64,000 bases of DNA from Salipiger marinus (GCF_900100085.1 NZ_FNEJ01000009.1:62001-126000), one strand, 5' to 3'; counted from the stretch's first letter, positions 15,683-22,473 are shown. Notes: generated by a model not told the origin, from the sequence alone. Numbers and translations are program-made.

Positions 15683-16560
15683 TGGACGCCCGCACGCTTA
15701 CCGAAACTCTGCGGGGCCGTTGGTATCGCAGCTATGGGGCGGCACCATGCCCGGTCTGCCAGCCCGAGCGGCGCCGGGGGCAGAATGCCCTGACCCTTTC
15801 CGAAGGCAGCAATGGGCGGCTGTTGGCACATTGCAAACGCGGCTGCTGCGACTTCGCAGATATTCTGGCGGCGGCTGGCATCGCCCCCGGCAGTTACGCG
15901 CCGCCCGATCCGGCAGCGCTGGCGCGTCGGGATGCCGAGGCGCTGGCTGAGGCCGCGAAACGCGAACGACAGGCCCTTGCACTGTGGCGTGAGGCCCGCC
16001 CAATCGCAGGCACGCTTGCGGAAACCTACCTGCGCGGGCGGGCCATTTCCTGCCCGCTGTCCGAGTCCCTGCGGTTTCACCCGTCATGCTGGCATCCGAC
16101 CGCGACACGGTTTCCCGCGATGCTGGCCCGGATCGACGGTGCCGACCGCTTTGCGGTGCATCGCACCTATCTGCGCGCGGACGGCAGCGCCAAGGCGGAT
16201 GTCGAACCGCAAAAGGCGATGCTGGGGCGCACCGCAGGCGGCGCTGTGCGGCTTGCTGAGGCGGAAGGCCCGCTAGTGCTGGCCGAGGGCATCGAAACCG
16301 CACTGAGCCTTGCCTGCGGGCTGCTGCGCGCGCCTGCGACCATCTGGGCGGGGCTATCCACGTCCGGCCTGCGCGGCTTGCATCTGCCTGCCCGACCCGG
16401 GCGGCTGACCATCGCCCCAGACGGGGATGACGCGGGCCGCGCGGCGGCTAGGGCGCTGGCCGAGCGCGCGCATGGGCTGGGCTGGCGGGTGTCGCTGCTG
16501 CCCGCGCCCGAGGGCCGCGACTGGAACGACATTCTAGCCATGAAAGGGGCCAGCGTATGA
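15679..16560 (+). CDS. Toprim domain protein, primase-like
   Basis: This is a 293-residue protein. The N-terminus has a zinc-ribbon-like cluster (CPVCQP, then HCKRGC), as in CHC2-type primases. The C-terminus has a Toprim fold with its acidic motifs: VLAEGIETALSLACG (Glu) and RLTIAPDGDDAGRAAA (DxD). Such proteins make primers for replication of plasmids, phages and satellites. It begins at 15679 in an ATGA overlap with the micro-gene, and its stop overlaps the DUF3987 gene in the same way. The two probably act together in replicating the excised element. Confidence 0.85.
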   Translation: MMDARTLTETLRGRWYRSYGAAPCPVCQPERRRGQNALTLSEGSNGRLLAHCKRGCCDFADILAAAGIAPGSYAPPDPAALARRDAEALAEAAKRERQALALWREARPIAGTLAETYLRGRAISCPLSESLRFHPSCWHPTATRFPAMLARIDGADRFAVHRTYLRADGSAKADVEPQKAMLGRTAGGAVRLAEAEGPLVLAEGIETALSLACGLLRAPATIWAGLSTSGLRGLHLPARPGRLTIAPDGDDAGRAAARALAERAHGLGWRVSLLPAPEGRDWNDILAMKGASV

Positions 16561-18053
16561 CCGCCCCCGAACCTATCCCGTTCAAGGCCGAGGGGCCGCA
16601 ACCGCTGCTGCGCCACATTCCGCAAGGAGAGCCTTACCCTGTGGAGGCCTTGGGGCCGCTTCGGGAAGCGGTGGAGGCGGTGCAGGGCCAGACCCTTGCC
16701 CCGATTGCCATTCCTGCGGCATCGGCCCTTTCTGTGGCCTCTCTGGCGGTGCAGGGCTTTTGCGATGTGGAAACACTGGGGGGCACCCGGCCCCTGTCGC
16801 TCTATGCCCTGACCATCGCCCGATCCGGGGAACGGAAATCGTCCTGCGACGGGCCGCTTATGGCAGCGCTGCGCAGTTTCGAAAAGGAACAGGCCAAGCA
16901 ACGCCGCGAAGGGATGGCGTCATGGGAAAACGCCCATGCGCTCTGGAAAGGCGAACGCGACCGCATCCTGACAGACGCGCGCAGGGGCAAAGGCGAAAAG
17001 CGCACCGCCGCAAAGGCCGATCTTGCTGCGCTGGGCAAGGAACCGAGCGCGCCCGCTACGCCCGACCGCACGGTGACAGAACCCACATATGAGGGGCTGA
17101 CCCGCAAGTTTGCCGAGGGCATGCCGACCCTTGGCATATTCTCGGATGAAGGCGGGCAATTCCTTGGCGGCTTTGCCATGTCGGCAGACAACAGGCAAAA
17201 GACCTTGGCGGCGCTTAATGACCTATGGCAGGGCAGCCCGATCCGCCGCACCCGCGCCGGGGAAGGCTCTTATACGCTTTATGGGCGGCGGCTGGCCGTG
17301 CATCTCATGGTGCAGCCCAGCGTTGCCCGCGCCTTCATGGCCGATTCCATGGCCGCAGATACCGGCTTTCTGCCGCGCTTTCTGATGTGTGAACCGCCCA
17401 GCACCATTGGCACCCGCCTGCAATCCCGCGTGCGGCAGGACGACACCGCCCTTGCCGGATTCTCGGATCGGCTGAGCCGCATTCTGGACACGCCCCTGCC
17501 CATGGATCCCGACACCCGCGAACTTGCCCCGCGTGTTCTGCCGCTGTCGCCAGAAGCCCGTGCCATGCTGACTGACTATTCCGACCATGTGGAGGCGCAA
17601 CAGGTGCCCGGCGGGGATTATGCCAATATTACGGGCTATGCCTCCAAGGCTGCGGAACAGGCGGCGCGCATTGCCGGGGTGCTGACCGCATGGACAGACC
17701 TTGAAGCCGCTGCCGTCTCTCTGGATGCGATGGAAAGCGGCATAGGGCTTGCCGACTTCTACCTGTCCGAAGCGCGGCGGCTGGCCGATGCCGCGAACGT
17801 GTCCGAGGAAATCGAGCGGGCCGAAACTCTGCGCAAATGGCTGTTGGAACGCTGGGAATTTCCGGAGGTGATGCCGTCAGATGTGGTTCAGCGGGCACCG
17901 ATCCGGGCACTTCGGGAAAGCCCGGCAGCTAGGAAGGCACTTGCGATGCTGGAAACCCATGGCTGGCTTTACCGTCTGCCCCCTGGGGCCGAAGTGCGTG
18001 GCTCTGCCCGCAAGGAAGCTTATGGTATTGTTAGGGTGGGGCATGCGTTTTGA
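16557..18053 (+). CDS. DUF3987 family protein, replication helicase-like
   Basis: This 498-residue protein matches the YfjI/DUF3987 type that accompanies Toprim primases in mobile elements. A Walker-A-like loop ARSGERKSS lies near residue 90. FSDEGGQFLGG near 200 is in the place of a Walker B segment, and a charged insertion (residues 110-170) lies between them. The family is thought to act as an NTPase or helicase in element replication, which is not proven. The first loop lacks the classical GxxxxGK[ST] form, so real ATP binding is open. It is coupled by 4 bp to the Toprim gene. Confidence 0.8.
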   Translation: MTAPEPIPFKAEGPQPLLRHIPQGEPYPVEALGPLREAVEAVQGQTLAPIAIPAASALSVASLAVQGFCDVETLGGTRPLSLYALTIARSGERKSSCDGPLMAALRSFEKEQAKQRREGMASWENAHALWKGERDRILTDARRGKGEKRTAAKADLAALGKEPSAPATPDRTVTEPTYEGLTRKFAEGMPTLGIFSDEGGQFLGGFAMSADNRQKTLAALNDLWQGSPIRRTRAGEGSYTLYGRRLAVHLMVQPSVARAFMADSMAADTGFLPRFLMCEPPSTIGTRLQSRVRQDDTALAGFSDRLSRILDTPLPMDPDTRELAPRVLPLSPEARAMLTDYSDHVEAQQVPGGDYANITGYASKAAEQAARIAGVLTAWTDLEAAAVSLDAMESGIGLADFYLSEARRLADAANVSEEIERAETLRKWLLERWEFPEVMPSDVVQRAPIRALRESPAARKALAMLETHGWLYRLPPGAEVRGSARKEAYGIVRVGHAF

Positions 18054-18531
18054 CGTGAAAGCGGCCCGCGCTCGCCTTGAGGCCATAAGCAAAGCGGAGG
18101 GGCAGGGCGGTGCTAATCGTGCTAGATGTGCTAATCTTCCGCCCCCGTTTAGCACGATTAGCACGTCTAGCACGTCTCAGGGGGCCGAGGGGGCAGAGTT
18201 TCCGGCGGTTGGCGCAGCCGTCATGCAAGCGGCGCCGGGGGCGGGCCGTTTAGCACGTCTAGCACGATTAGCACGCCCAGCGCCCCCGGATCCCGAAAGC
18301 CCGGCGCCCGCACCAGCCCCCGAACTTTCACGCCCGACACGCGAGCCATTCCCGCACGGTATCACGCCCGGCGGCAGGCCCCTGACTTGGACGGGCCGCG
18401 CTGTGAGTCTCGATGCTTGGCGGGGCCTGTCCGAATGGGAACGCCACGGGCCGCAGGGCAGGCAATGGAAGGCGGCTCGCCGCCAATGGCGGGAAGGTGG
18501 TGCAAAGGTATGTTACGGGTGGAGGTTTTAA
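18043..18531 (+). CDS. hypothetical protein whose gene contains the iteron array
   Basis: This 162-residue frame starts 11 bp inside the DUF3987 stop. The N-terminus (MRFDVKAARARLEAISK) is basic and helical. The middle is low complexity, rich in Pro, Ala and Arg, and produced by the nine 9-bp iterons, giving STISTSST in one place and RLARLARLAR in another. The C-terminus (TWTGRAVSLDAWRGLSEWERHGP) looks conserved, because a second decayed copy of it lies at 19214-19255. The protein may be real, but part of its coding capacity seems dictated by DNA-level repeats. No function can be assigned. Confidence 0.6.
   Translation: MRFDVKAARARLEAISKAEGQGGANRARCANLPPPFSTISTSSTSQGAEGAEFPAVGAAVMQAAPGAGRLARLARLARPAPPDPESPAPAPAPELSRPTREPFPHGITPGGRPLTWTGRAVSLDAWRGLSEWERHGPQGRQWKAARRQWREGGAKVCYGWRF
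18110..18136 (-). repeat. iteron cluster 1: three 9-bp units, inverted orientation
   Basis: GTGCTAATC, GTGCTAGAT and GTGCTAATC follow each other without a gap. Each is the reverse complement form of GNNTAGCAC. Confidence 0.85.
18147..18173 (+). repeat. iteron cluster 2: three 9-bp units
   Basis: GTTTAGCAC, GATTAGCAC and GTCTAGCAC lie head to tail, 10 bp after cluster 1 and in the opposite orientation. The two clusters together could form a cruciform or hairpin. Confidence 0.85.
18248..18274 (+). repeat. iteron cluster 3: three 9-bp units
   Basis: GTTTAGCAC, GTCTAGCAC and GATTAGCAC are the same three units as cluster 2 in a different order, 74 bp further on and in a different reading frame of the surrounding gene. 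Confidence 0.85.
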
Positions 18532-18716
18532 GGTTCTGCCGGGAGGGACTGAGCAAATCCAAGAAAGATCAGGCCTATCCAGCCGAGGATGAACATCAAG
18601 ATGAGGATGTCTTTCACTGACGGATTTGGCACAGACAAGGCTCTAAGCTGCCACAAAAGTGATGCGGTGAGCAAATTGGCGATGAGGACGCCTGCGATGA
18701 CTGTGATAATGTCCAT
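18528..18716 (-). CDS. small two-helix membrane protein, paralogue 1
   Basis: This 62-residue protein starts MDIITVIAGVLIANLL. It has two hydrophobic segments (about residues 3-26 and 37-57) joined by a short polar loop LRALSVPNPSVKD. About 40 of 57 aligned residues match the second copy at 18937-19140. It is encoded against the direction of the other element genes and its stop overlaps the iteron gene stop by 3 bp. The ATG has no clear ribosome site, but a 64-bp leader is conserved between the copies. It could be a holin-like, toxin-like or superinfection protein; the family is unknown. Confidence 0.6.
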   Translation of the reverse strand: MDIITVIAGVLIANLLTASLLWQLRALSVPNPSVKDILILMFILGWIGLIFLGFAQSLPAEP

Positions 18717-18780
18717 GCAGGCAAGATCGGCGCGGCCCGCCGGAGAGTCAATGAGGTAGCGGTATTCCCAGAACCAACGG
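18717..18780 (-). repeat. conserved leader of membrane-protein gene, copy 1
   Basis: These 64 bp directly upstream of paralogue 1 match 19141-19204 at 58 of 64 positions, which is more than the coding regions match each other. A regulatory RNA leader, or an N-terminal extension with an unusual start, could explain this. Confidence 0.6.
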
Positions 18781-18786
18781 ACGAAG

Positions 18787-18814
18787 TTGCCCCGGGGCCT
18801 ATGGGGTCTATAAT
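18787..18814 (+). promoter_or_regulatory. candidate promoter reading antisense to paralogue 2
   Basis: TTGCCC (18787-18792), a 16-bp spacer and a consensus TATAAT (18809-18814) form a good sigma-70 type promoter on the plus strand. A transcript from it would run antisense through the small membrane gene at 18937-19140 and its leader. Confidence 0.45.
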
Positions 18815-18936
18815 GTCCCTTCGTCCATTCGCATCCCCCCAAGAGATTGGCCAGCGCGACCTCGCTACTGACCCGGCCAACATTGCGCGGCTAGCTGACG
18901 AAGTGAAAAGCGATCTTTCAGGGCTTCAATCCGCTA

Positions 18937-19140
18937 TCACGGGCGGGGGCCTGACGATGCGTCCGTGTATGACTGAGCAAGTCCAAGACCAATCAGAATT
19001 ATCAAGCCGAAAATGAGCAGCAGAATGATCAGGTTTTTCACCGGAGGTTCCGGCACAGAAACAGCCCTCAACTGCCACAACAGAGCAGCAGTAATCAAGT
19101 TTCCTATGAGGACGCCAGCGGTGACGGTGATAATATCCAT
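18937..19140 (-). CDS. small two-helix membrane protein, paralogue 2
   Basis: This 67-residue protein begins MDIITVTAGVLIGNLI. It has the same two-helix plan as the copy at 18528-18716 and a slightly longer polar tail (YTDASSGPRP). The tandem arrangement, the conserved leader and the candidate antisense promoter resemble small hydrophobic toxin families with RNA antitoxins. The sequence itself is not one I recognise, so this is only a hypothesis. No clear Shine-Dalgarno motif precedes the ATG. Confidence 0.6.
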   Translation of the reverse strand: MDIITVTAGVLIGNLITAALLWQLRAVSVPEPPVKNLIILLLIFGLIILIGLGLAQSYTDASSGPRP

Positions 19141-19204
19141 GCAGGCAAGTTTGGCGTCGCCCGCCGGAGAGTCAATGAGGTAGCGGTATGCCCAGAACGA
19201 ACGG
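19141..19204 (-). repeat. conserved leader of membrane-protein gene, copy 2
   Basis: This is the second copy of the 64-bp block at 18717-18780, with six differences, in the same position directly upstream of the start codon. Confidence 0.6.
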
Positions 19205-19213
19205 GGATTTTTC

Positions 19214-19255
19214 TTGTCCGAATGGGAACGCCACGGACCGCAGGTCAGGCAATGA
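19214..19255 (+). pseudogene. decayed copy of the iteron-gene C-terminus
   Basis: This stretch still encodes LSEWERHGPQ in frame, then VRQ and a stop. It is nearly identical in DNA to about 18427-18468 in the iteron gene. Together with the duplicated membrane genes it shows that this part of the element arose by segmental duplication. Confidence 0.55.
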
Positions 19256-19368
19256 ACGGGGCTTGCCGCGACTGGGACGCCGGGCTGCGGCAAGATCCGC
19301 CAGTAACAAAGCCAAGCACCTGACCCGGTTTTGACCCTCAAAAAACAACAAGCCAAAGGACGCAAAAA

Positions 19369-19656
19369 ATGTCTGGACCCGAACCCGGAACAGTCTGGGT
19401 TGAAGAATGGCAGGGCCGATCCTGTGCCGTTTACTTACCTTATGCCGTCTTGCCCCCTTTGGGCCCGAGACCGCAGAACCGGAACCGCAGGCAGCGGGCC
19501 ATTCGGATCGGACGACGCTTTGCGCAGGGCGATTGGCTGTGCCGCTGGTGCTGTGGGGTGCTGCATTTCGACAAGAGGGCAGACGCGCGCTATTGCGGTG
19601 AAGGTTGCCGGAAGGCCGCTGCCCGGCAGCGCCGCAAGATCCGGGGTAGCGCATGA
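19369..19656 (+). CDS. small zinc-finger-like hypothetical protein
   Basis: This is a 95-residue protein with a good ribosome site (AAAGGA, 8 nt before the ATG). The second half, WLCRWCCGVLHFDKRADARYC followed by GEGCRKAAARQRRK, holds five cysteines in a CxxC...CxxxC pattern and a basic tail. It resembles small zinc-binding proteins of phages and plasmids that bind nucleic acid. It is coupled by an ATGA overlap to the next gene, so the two are probably co-expressed. No specific function is known to me. Confidence 0.7.
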   Translation: MSGPEPGTVWVEEWQGRSCAVYLPYAVLPPLGPRPQNRNRRQRAIRIGRRFAQGDWLCRWCCGVLHFDKRADARYCGEGCRKAAARQRRKIRGSA

Positions 19657-20159
19657 CGGGCGCAGAATTGGCGGCACTCCGCAGGGCGGCTGGGCTGTCG
19701 CAGTCCGATCTTGCCCGGCGGGCGGGCTGCGGGCGGCACGCTGTGTCCTACTGGGAAGGCAAGCGCCTGTTGGATCGCAACGCATGGGCGGTAAAGCGGA
19801 TGGCCGAGGCGCTGGGCCTGCCGGTTTTTGTCGCACCAATACGCGCACGCACGGGGTGGGGTGAAAGGCTGGATGCCGAAACTGAGGCCCGAGCGGCAGC
19901 ATTCGCGGCACAGGTGCAGAGATGGGAAGCGGCACGGGCCGAGATGCCGGCAAGGCGGCGCGTGCGCTGCGGCGCCCTGACCCGCAAAGGCGCATCCTGC
20001 CGCGCGCTGTCTGTGCCGGGCAAAAGGCGCTGCAAGTTTCACGGGGGCATGTCTACCGGCGCAAGAACACCCGAGGGCATCGAACGAATCCGCGAAGCTC
20101 AGCGGCGGCGCTGGGCACGCTGGTTGGCGGAACAGGGGCACCCGGACAAAGACCAATAG
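19653..20159 (+). CDS. XRE-family regulator fused to an HGGxSTG domain
   Basis: This 168-residue protein has two parts. Residues 1-55 form a Cro/C1-type helix-turn-helix: LRRAAGLSQSDLARRAGCG, then AVSYWEGKR. Residues 105-155 carry the HGGxSTG module common in alphaproteobacterial mobile elements: CGALTRKGASC with its Cys pair, CKFHGG followed by MSTGARTPEG, and ERIREAQRRRWARW. The second domain has no established role; its Cys/His pattern suggests metal binding. The protein may control element genes. It is the last gene before the right attachment site. Confidence 0.75.
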   Translation: MTGAELAALRRAAGLSQSDLARRAGCGRHAVSYWEGKRLLDRNAWAVKRMAEALGLPVFVAPIRARTGWGERLDAETEARAAAFAAQVQRWEAARAEMPARRRVRCGALTRKGASCRALSVPGKRRCKFHGGMSTGARTPEGIERIREAQRRRWARWLAEQGHPDKDQ

Positions 20160-20513
20160 AAACCGGCGCAAGGGATCTGGATATTTCTAGATTCGCAGCA
20201 TGCGCCCGACACGGCATTGCTTACTATCGCTTTCCCGAGCCTGACCAAATCTCTGCAAGCCCGGCTTCGCGGTCGCTCTGCCGCAAAGATGATAGCAAAT
20301 GTTAAGATTGCCGCCCCCGCTGGTTCGTCATGGGGTGTAATGCTTGCCGCCCGCCAGCAATCACGCTGCGGCGCTAGCTCTGCCCAGATCCACCAACAGG
20401 ACTGCCAAAGCGCCGCGCTGTCGCACTACATAGCATCCAAGCGCAAATGTTTTGGGGGGTTTTTTGGCGGGTAAAATCGCAAGAAGACGATTTTATCCTG
20501 AAATTTCAATGCC
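20160..20513. other. right end of the element, no gene seen
   Basis: I find no convincing coding region in these 354 bp; the open frames here lack ribosome sites and normal codon use. The distal part is AT-richer and holds a G-run/T-run stretch (20451-20466) and a hairpin (20472-20495). The sequence next to the attachment site should contain integrase arm sites. Confidence 0.6.
20472..20495 (-). terminator. hairpin downstream of tRNA-Ser supplied by the element
   Basis: TAAAATCG and CGATTTTA form a perfect 8-bp stem with an 8-nt loop, 22 bp beyond the tRNA 3' end on the minus strand. It may replace the original tRNA terminator that was displaced to the other end of the element. Confidence 0.45.
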
Positions 20514-20530
20514 AAATGGCGGAGAGACAG
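20514..20530. repeat. right attachment site inside the tRNA-Ser 3' end
   Basis: AAATGGCGGAGAGACAG is the second copy of the 17-bp repeat at 12575-12591. The tRNA gene is intact on this side. Confidence 0.85.
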
Positions 20531-20606
20531 GGATTCGAACCCTGGGACCCCTTGCAGGGTCAACGGTTTTCGAGACCGCCCCGTTCGACCACTCCGGCAC
20601 CTCTCC
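20517..20606 (-). tRNA. tRNA-Ser (anticodon CGA)
   Basis: This 90-nt tRNA on the minus strand has a GGAGAGG/TCTCTCC acceptor stem, discriminator G and an encoded CCA. The anticodon loop CTCGAAA gives CGA (anticodon at 20570-20572), reading UCG. A long variable arm typical of serine tRNAs (TTGACCC...GGGGTCC) and a TTCGAAT T-loop are present. Its 3' end serves as the integration target of the element to the left. Confidence 0.95.
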
Positions 20607-20624
20607 GCGGGGATCGTGGAGGGG

Positions 20625-20653
20625 CGTTTAGCGGTCCGGGCGTCGGGGTGCAA
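20625..20653 (-). promoter_or_regulatory. tRNA-Ser promoter
   Basis: On the minus strand TTGCAC (20648-20653), a 17-bp spacer and TAAACG (20625-20630) lie 18 bp before the tRNA 5' end. Confidence 0.55.
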
Positions 20654-20786
20654 CAGGGAATTTTGCCACCCTTCACTTTTCCTTCAGCTTCCCCTCCGGC
20701 AGCTTTCCGCCGGGCCGGGGGAGCCCTTGGAAATGGGGCGCGCGCGCCCTAGGGTCTGTTACGCCCTGAATGGAGATTCCCGGACC

Positions 20787-21596
20787 ATGTCCCTGCGCCT
20801 TGTCGCCCCTGTCGTTCTGATCTGCGCCGCCGCGCCCCTGTCCGCCGCTCCCGGAGAGGCGCTGCTGGAGGCGATGCGCGTTCCGGAGATCGTGCAGGTG
20901 ATGCGCGAGGAGGGGCTCGATTACGCGCAGGAGATGGGCGAGGATCTGCTGCCCGGTGGCGCCACCCGCGGCTGGCGCGCGGTGGTGTCGCAAGTCTATG
21001 ACACCGAGGCCATGGAAGAGGTGGTGCGCGGGCAGTTCATCGACAGTTTTGCCGGGACCGAGGCCGGGCCGCTGCTTGACTTCTTCACCTCCGAAGACGG
21101 GCAGCGGGTGGTCGATCTGGAAATCACCGCCCGGCGCACGCTGATCGACGACGACCTGGAGGCTTCCGCGCGCGAGGCCTATCAGGCGCTGGACGGCACC
21201 GATGATCCCCGGCTGGAGCAGATCGAGGCCTTTGTGGAGGCCAATGATCTGGTCGAGGCGAATGTGGTGGGGGCGATGAATGCCAGCTACCAGTTCTATC
21301 TGGGGCTGGTCGATGGCGGCGCCTTCGAGATGACCGAGGAAGAAATCCTGTCCGAGGTCTGGGCGCAGGAAGAGGACACCCGCAGCGACACGCGCGAATG
21401 GCTGTATGCCTTCCTGCTGGTGGCCTATCGCCCGCTGTCGGATGCGGTGCTGGACGAGTATGTGGCGCTGTCGGCCAGCCCCGAGGGCCGCGCCATGAAC
21501 CGCGCGCTCTTTGCCGGGTTCAACGCCATGTATGACGAGATTTCCTATGGTCTGGGGCTTGCTGCCGCGCAGCAGATGCTGGGCGAGGAGTTGTAA
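20787..21596 (+). CDS. secreted DUF2059-like protein
   Basis: This 269-residue protein has a clear signal peptide (MSLRLVAPVVLICAAAPLSA, cleavage near residue 20). Helical, acidic repeats of the DUF2059 type follow: LLEAMRVPEIVQVMREEGLD, then FFTSEDGQRVVDLEI. Proteins of this family are periplasmic and of unknown function. The ATG at 20787 puts the signal peptide at the very N-terminus; the open frame starts earlier at 20616 without a good ribosome site. It is the first chromosomal gene right of the element. Confidence 0.75.
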   Translation: MSLRLVAPVVLICAAAPLSAAPGEALLEAMRVPEIVQVMREEGLDYAQEMGEDLLPGGATRGWRAVVSQVYDTEAMEEVVRGQFIDSFAGTEAGPLLDFFTSEDGQRVVDLEITARRTLIDDDLEASAREAYQALDGTDDPRLEQIEAFVEANDLVEANVVGAMNASYQFYLGLVDGGAFEMTEEEILSEVWAQEEDTRSDTREWLYAFLLVAYRPLSDAVLDEYVALSASPEGRAMNRALFAGFNAMYDEISYGLGLAAAQQMLGEEL

Positions 21597-21615
21597 TTCC
21601 GGCACGCCGCGCGGG

Positions 21616-21646
21616 TTGACAGCCCGGGGCTTTCGCCCGATATACG
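21616..21646 (+). promoter_or_regulatory. rplU-rpmA promoter
   Basis: TTGACA (21616-21621) is followed after 18-19 bp by ATATAC or TATACG (21640-21646). This leaves a leader of roughly 145 nt before rplU, containing a small GGCCG/CGGCC hairpin. Confidence 0.65.
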
Positions 21647-21800
21647 CGACTTCGGAGCGGGGCCGGATTCGGCCTGCGCTGCGATTTTTTATCAATGACA
21701 GCCCCTGACGGGGCGCGCTGTCCGAAGGCGGGCCGGAATTCCGGCGCGGGAAGTCCCGAAAGGGCGCCACAGGACGCGGCCAGAACGAAGGAAGACGCAG

Positions 21801-22181
21801 ATGTTCGCGGTGATGAAAACCGGCGGCAAGCAATACAAGGTTCAGGCGGGCGATGTGCTGCGCGTGGAAAAGCTGGCAGCCGATGCCGGTGAGACCGTGC
21901 AGTTCAACGACGTGCTGATGCTGGGTGGCGACACCGTGACCGTGGGCGCGCCCCGGATCGCAGGTGCTGCCGTGCAGGCGACCGTGATCGACCAGATCAA
22001 GGGCGAGAAGGTGATCTCCTTCGTCAAGCGCCGCCGGAAGCACAGCTCGCAGCGGACCCGTGGCCACCGTCAGAAGCTGACGCTGGTGCGTGTGACCGAG
22101 ATCCTCGCCTCCGGCGCGGACGAGACCGGCGTGAAGGCCGCAACCGGCAAGGCAGTCGCTCCCGCGGCCGCGGCCGAGTAA
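21801..22181 (+). CDS. rplU: 50S ribosomal protein L21
   Basis: This 126-residue ribosomal protein begins MFAVMKTGGKQYKVQAGD and contains KRRRKHSSQRTRGHRQKLTLVRV, the rRNA-binding signature of L21. It has an extra Ala-rich C-terminal tail of about 20 residues that is common in alphaproteobacteria. It is followed 22 bp later by rpmA, the usual rplU-rpmA pair. The ribosome site is AAGGAAG. Confidence 0.98.
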   Translation: MFAVMKTGGKQYKVQAGDVLRVEKLAADAGETVQFNDVLMLGGDTVTVGAPRIAGAAVQATVIDQIKGEKVISFVKRRRKHSSQRTRGHRQKLTLVRVTEILASGADETGVKAATGKAVAPAAAAE

Positions 22182-22203
22182 GCAAGTCAAAGGAGACTGA
22201 CCC

Positions 22204-22473
22204 ATGGCACATAAAAAAGCAGGCGGTTCCTCCCGCAACGGCCGCGACTCTGCGGGCCGCCGTCTTGGCGTGAAACTCTATGGTGGCCAGGCCGCCATTC
22301 CCGGCAACATTATCGTGCGTCAGCGCGGCACCAAGGTCTGGCCGGGCACCGGCGTGGGCATGGGCCGTGACCACACGATCTTCGCCACCGAAGAAGGCTC
22401 CGTGACCTTCCGCAAGGGTCTGAAGGGTCGCACCTTCGTATCCGTGCTGCCGGTGGCAGAGGCCGCCGAATAA
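22204..22473 (+). CDS. rpmA: 50S ribosomal protein L27
   Basis: This 89-residue protein begins [20 protein letters not shown] and has [15 protein letters not shown], the standard L27 sequence whose N-terminal tail reaches the peptidyl-transferase centre. It is second in the rplU-rpmA operon, with a strong AAAGGAG ribosome site. A terminator hairpin follows at 22498. Confidence 0.98.
   Translation: MAHKKAGGSSRNGRDSAGRRLGVKLYGGQAAIPGNIIVRQRGTKVWPGTGVGMGRDHTIFATEEGSVTFRKGLKGRTFVSVLPVAEAAE

Larger units (their letters stand above)
12575..20530. mobile_element. 7.9-kb integrative element in tRNA-Ser(CGA)
   Basis: The element is bounded by a 17-bp direct repeat derived from the tRNA-Ser 3' end. 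It carries a tyrosine integrase beside the left repeat, an AlpA-type regulator, a tightly coupled replication-like block (Toprim protein, DUF3987 protein), an iteron array, two paralogous small membrane proteins and several orphans. I see no capsid, terminase, tail, conjugation or relaxase gene. This points to a satellite-like or otherwise dependent element, not a complete prophage. Part of the cargo (14031-14870) is clearly poorer in GC than the flanks. Confidence 0.85.

Noticed and set aside
18110-18274. CRISPR-like array
   Set aside because: Units are 9 bp without spacers of constant length and no cas genes are near; iterons explain them better.
18801-19016. 71-codon plus-strand frame with DPANIARLADEVKSDLSG
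   Set aside because: It has a fair coding look in the middle, but the end is antisense to the small membrane gene and there is no ribosome site; perhaps a remnant.
20217-20474. 85-codon frame near the right attachment site
   Set aside because: No ribosome site and unnatural codon use; it runs into the terminator region.
12575-20530. Complete prophage
   Set aside because: No capsid, portal, terminase, tail or lysis genes can be seen within the boundaries.
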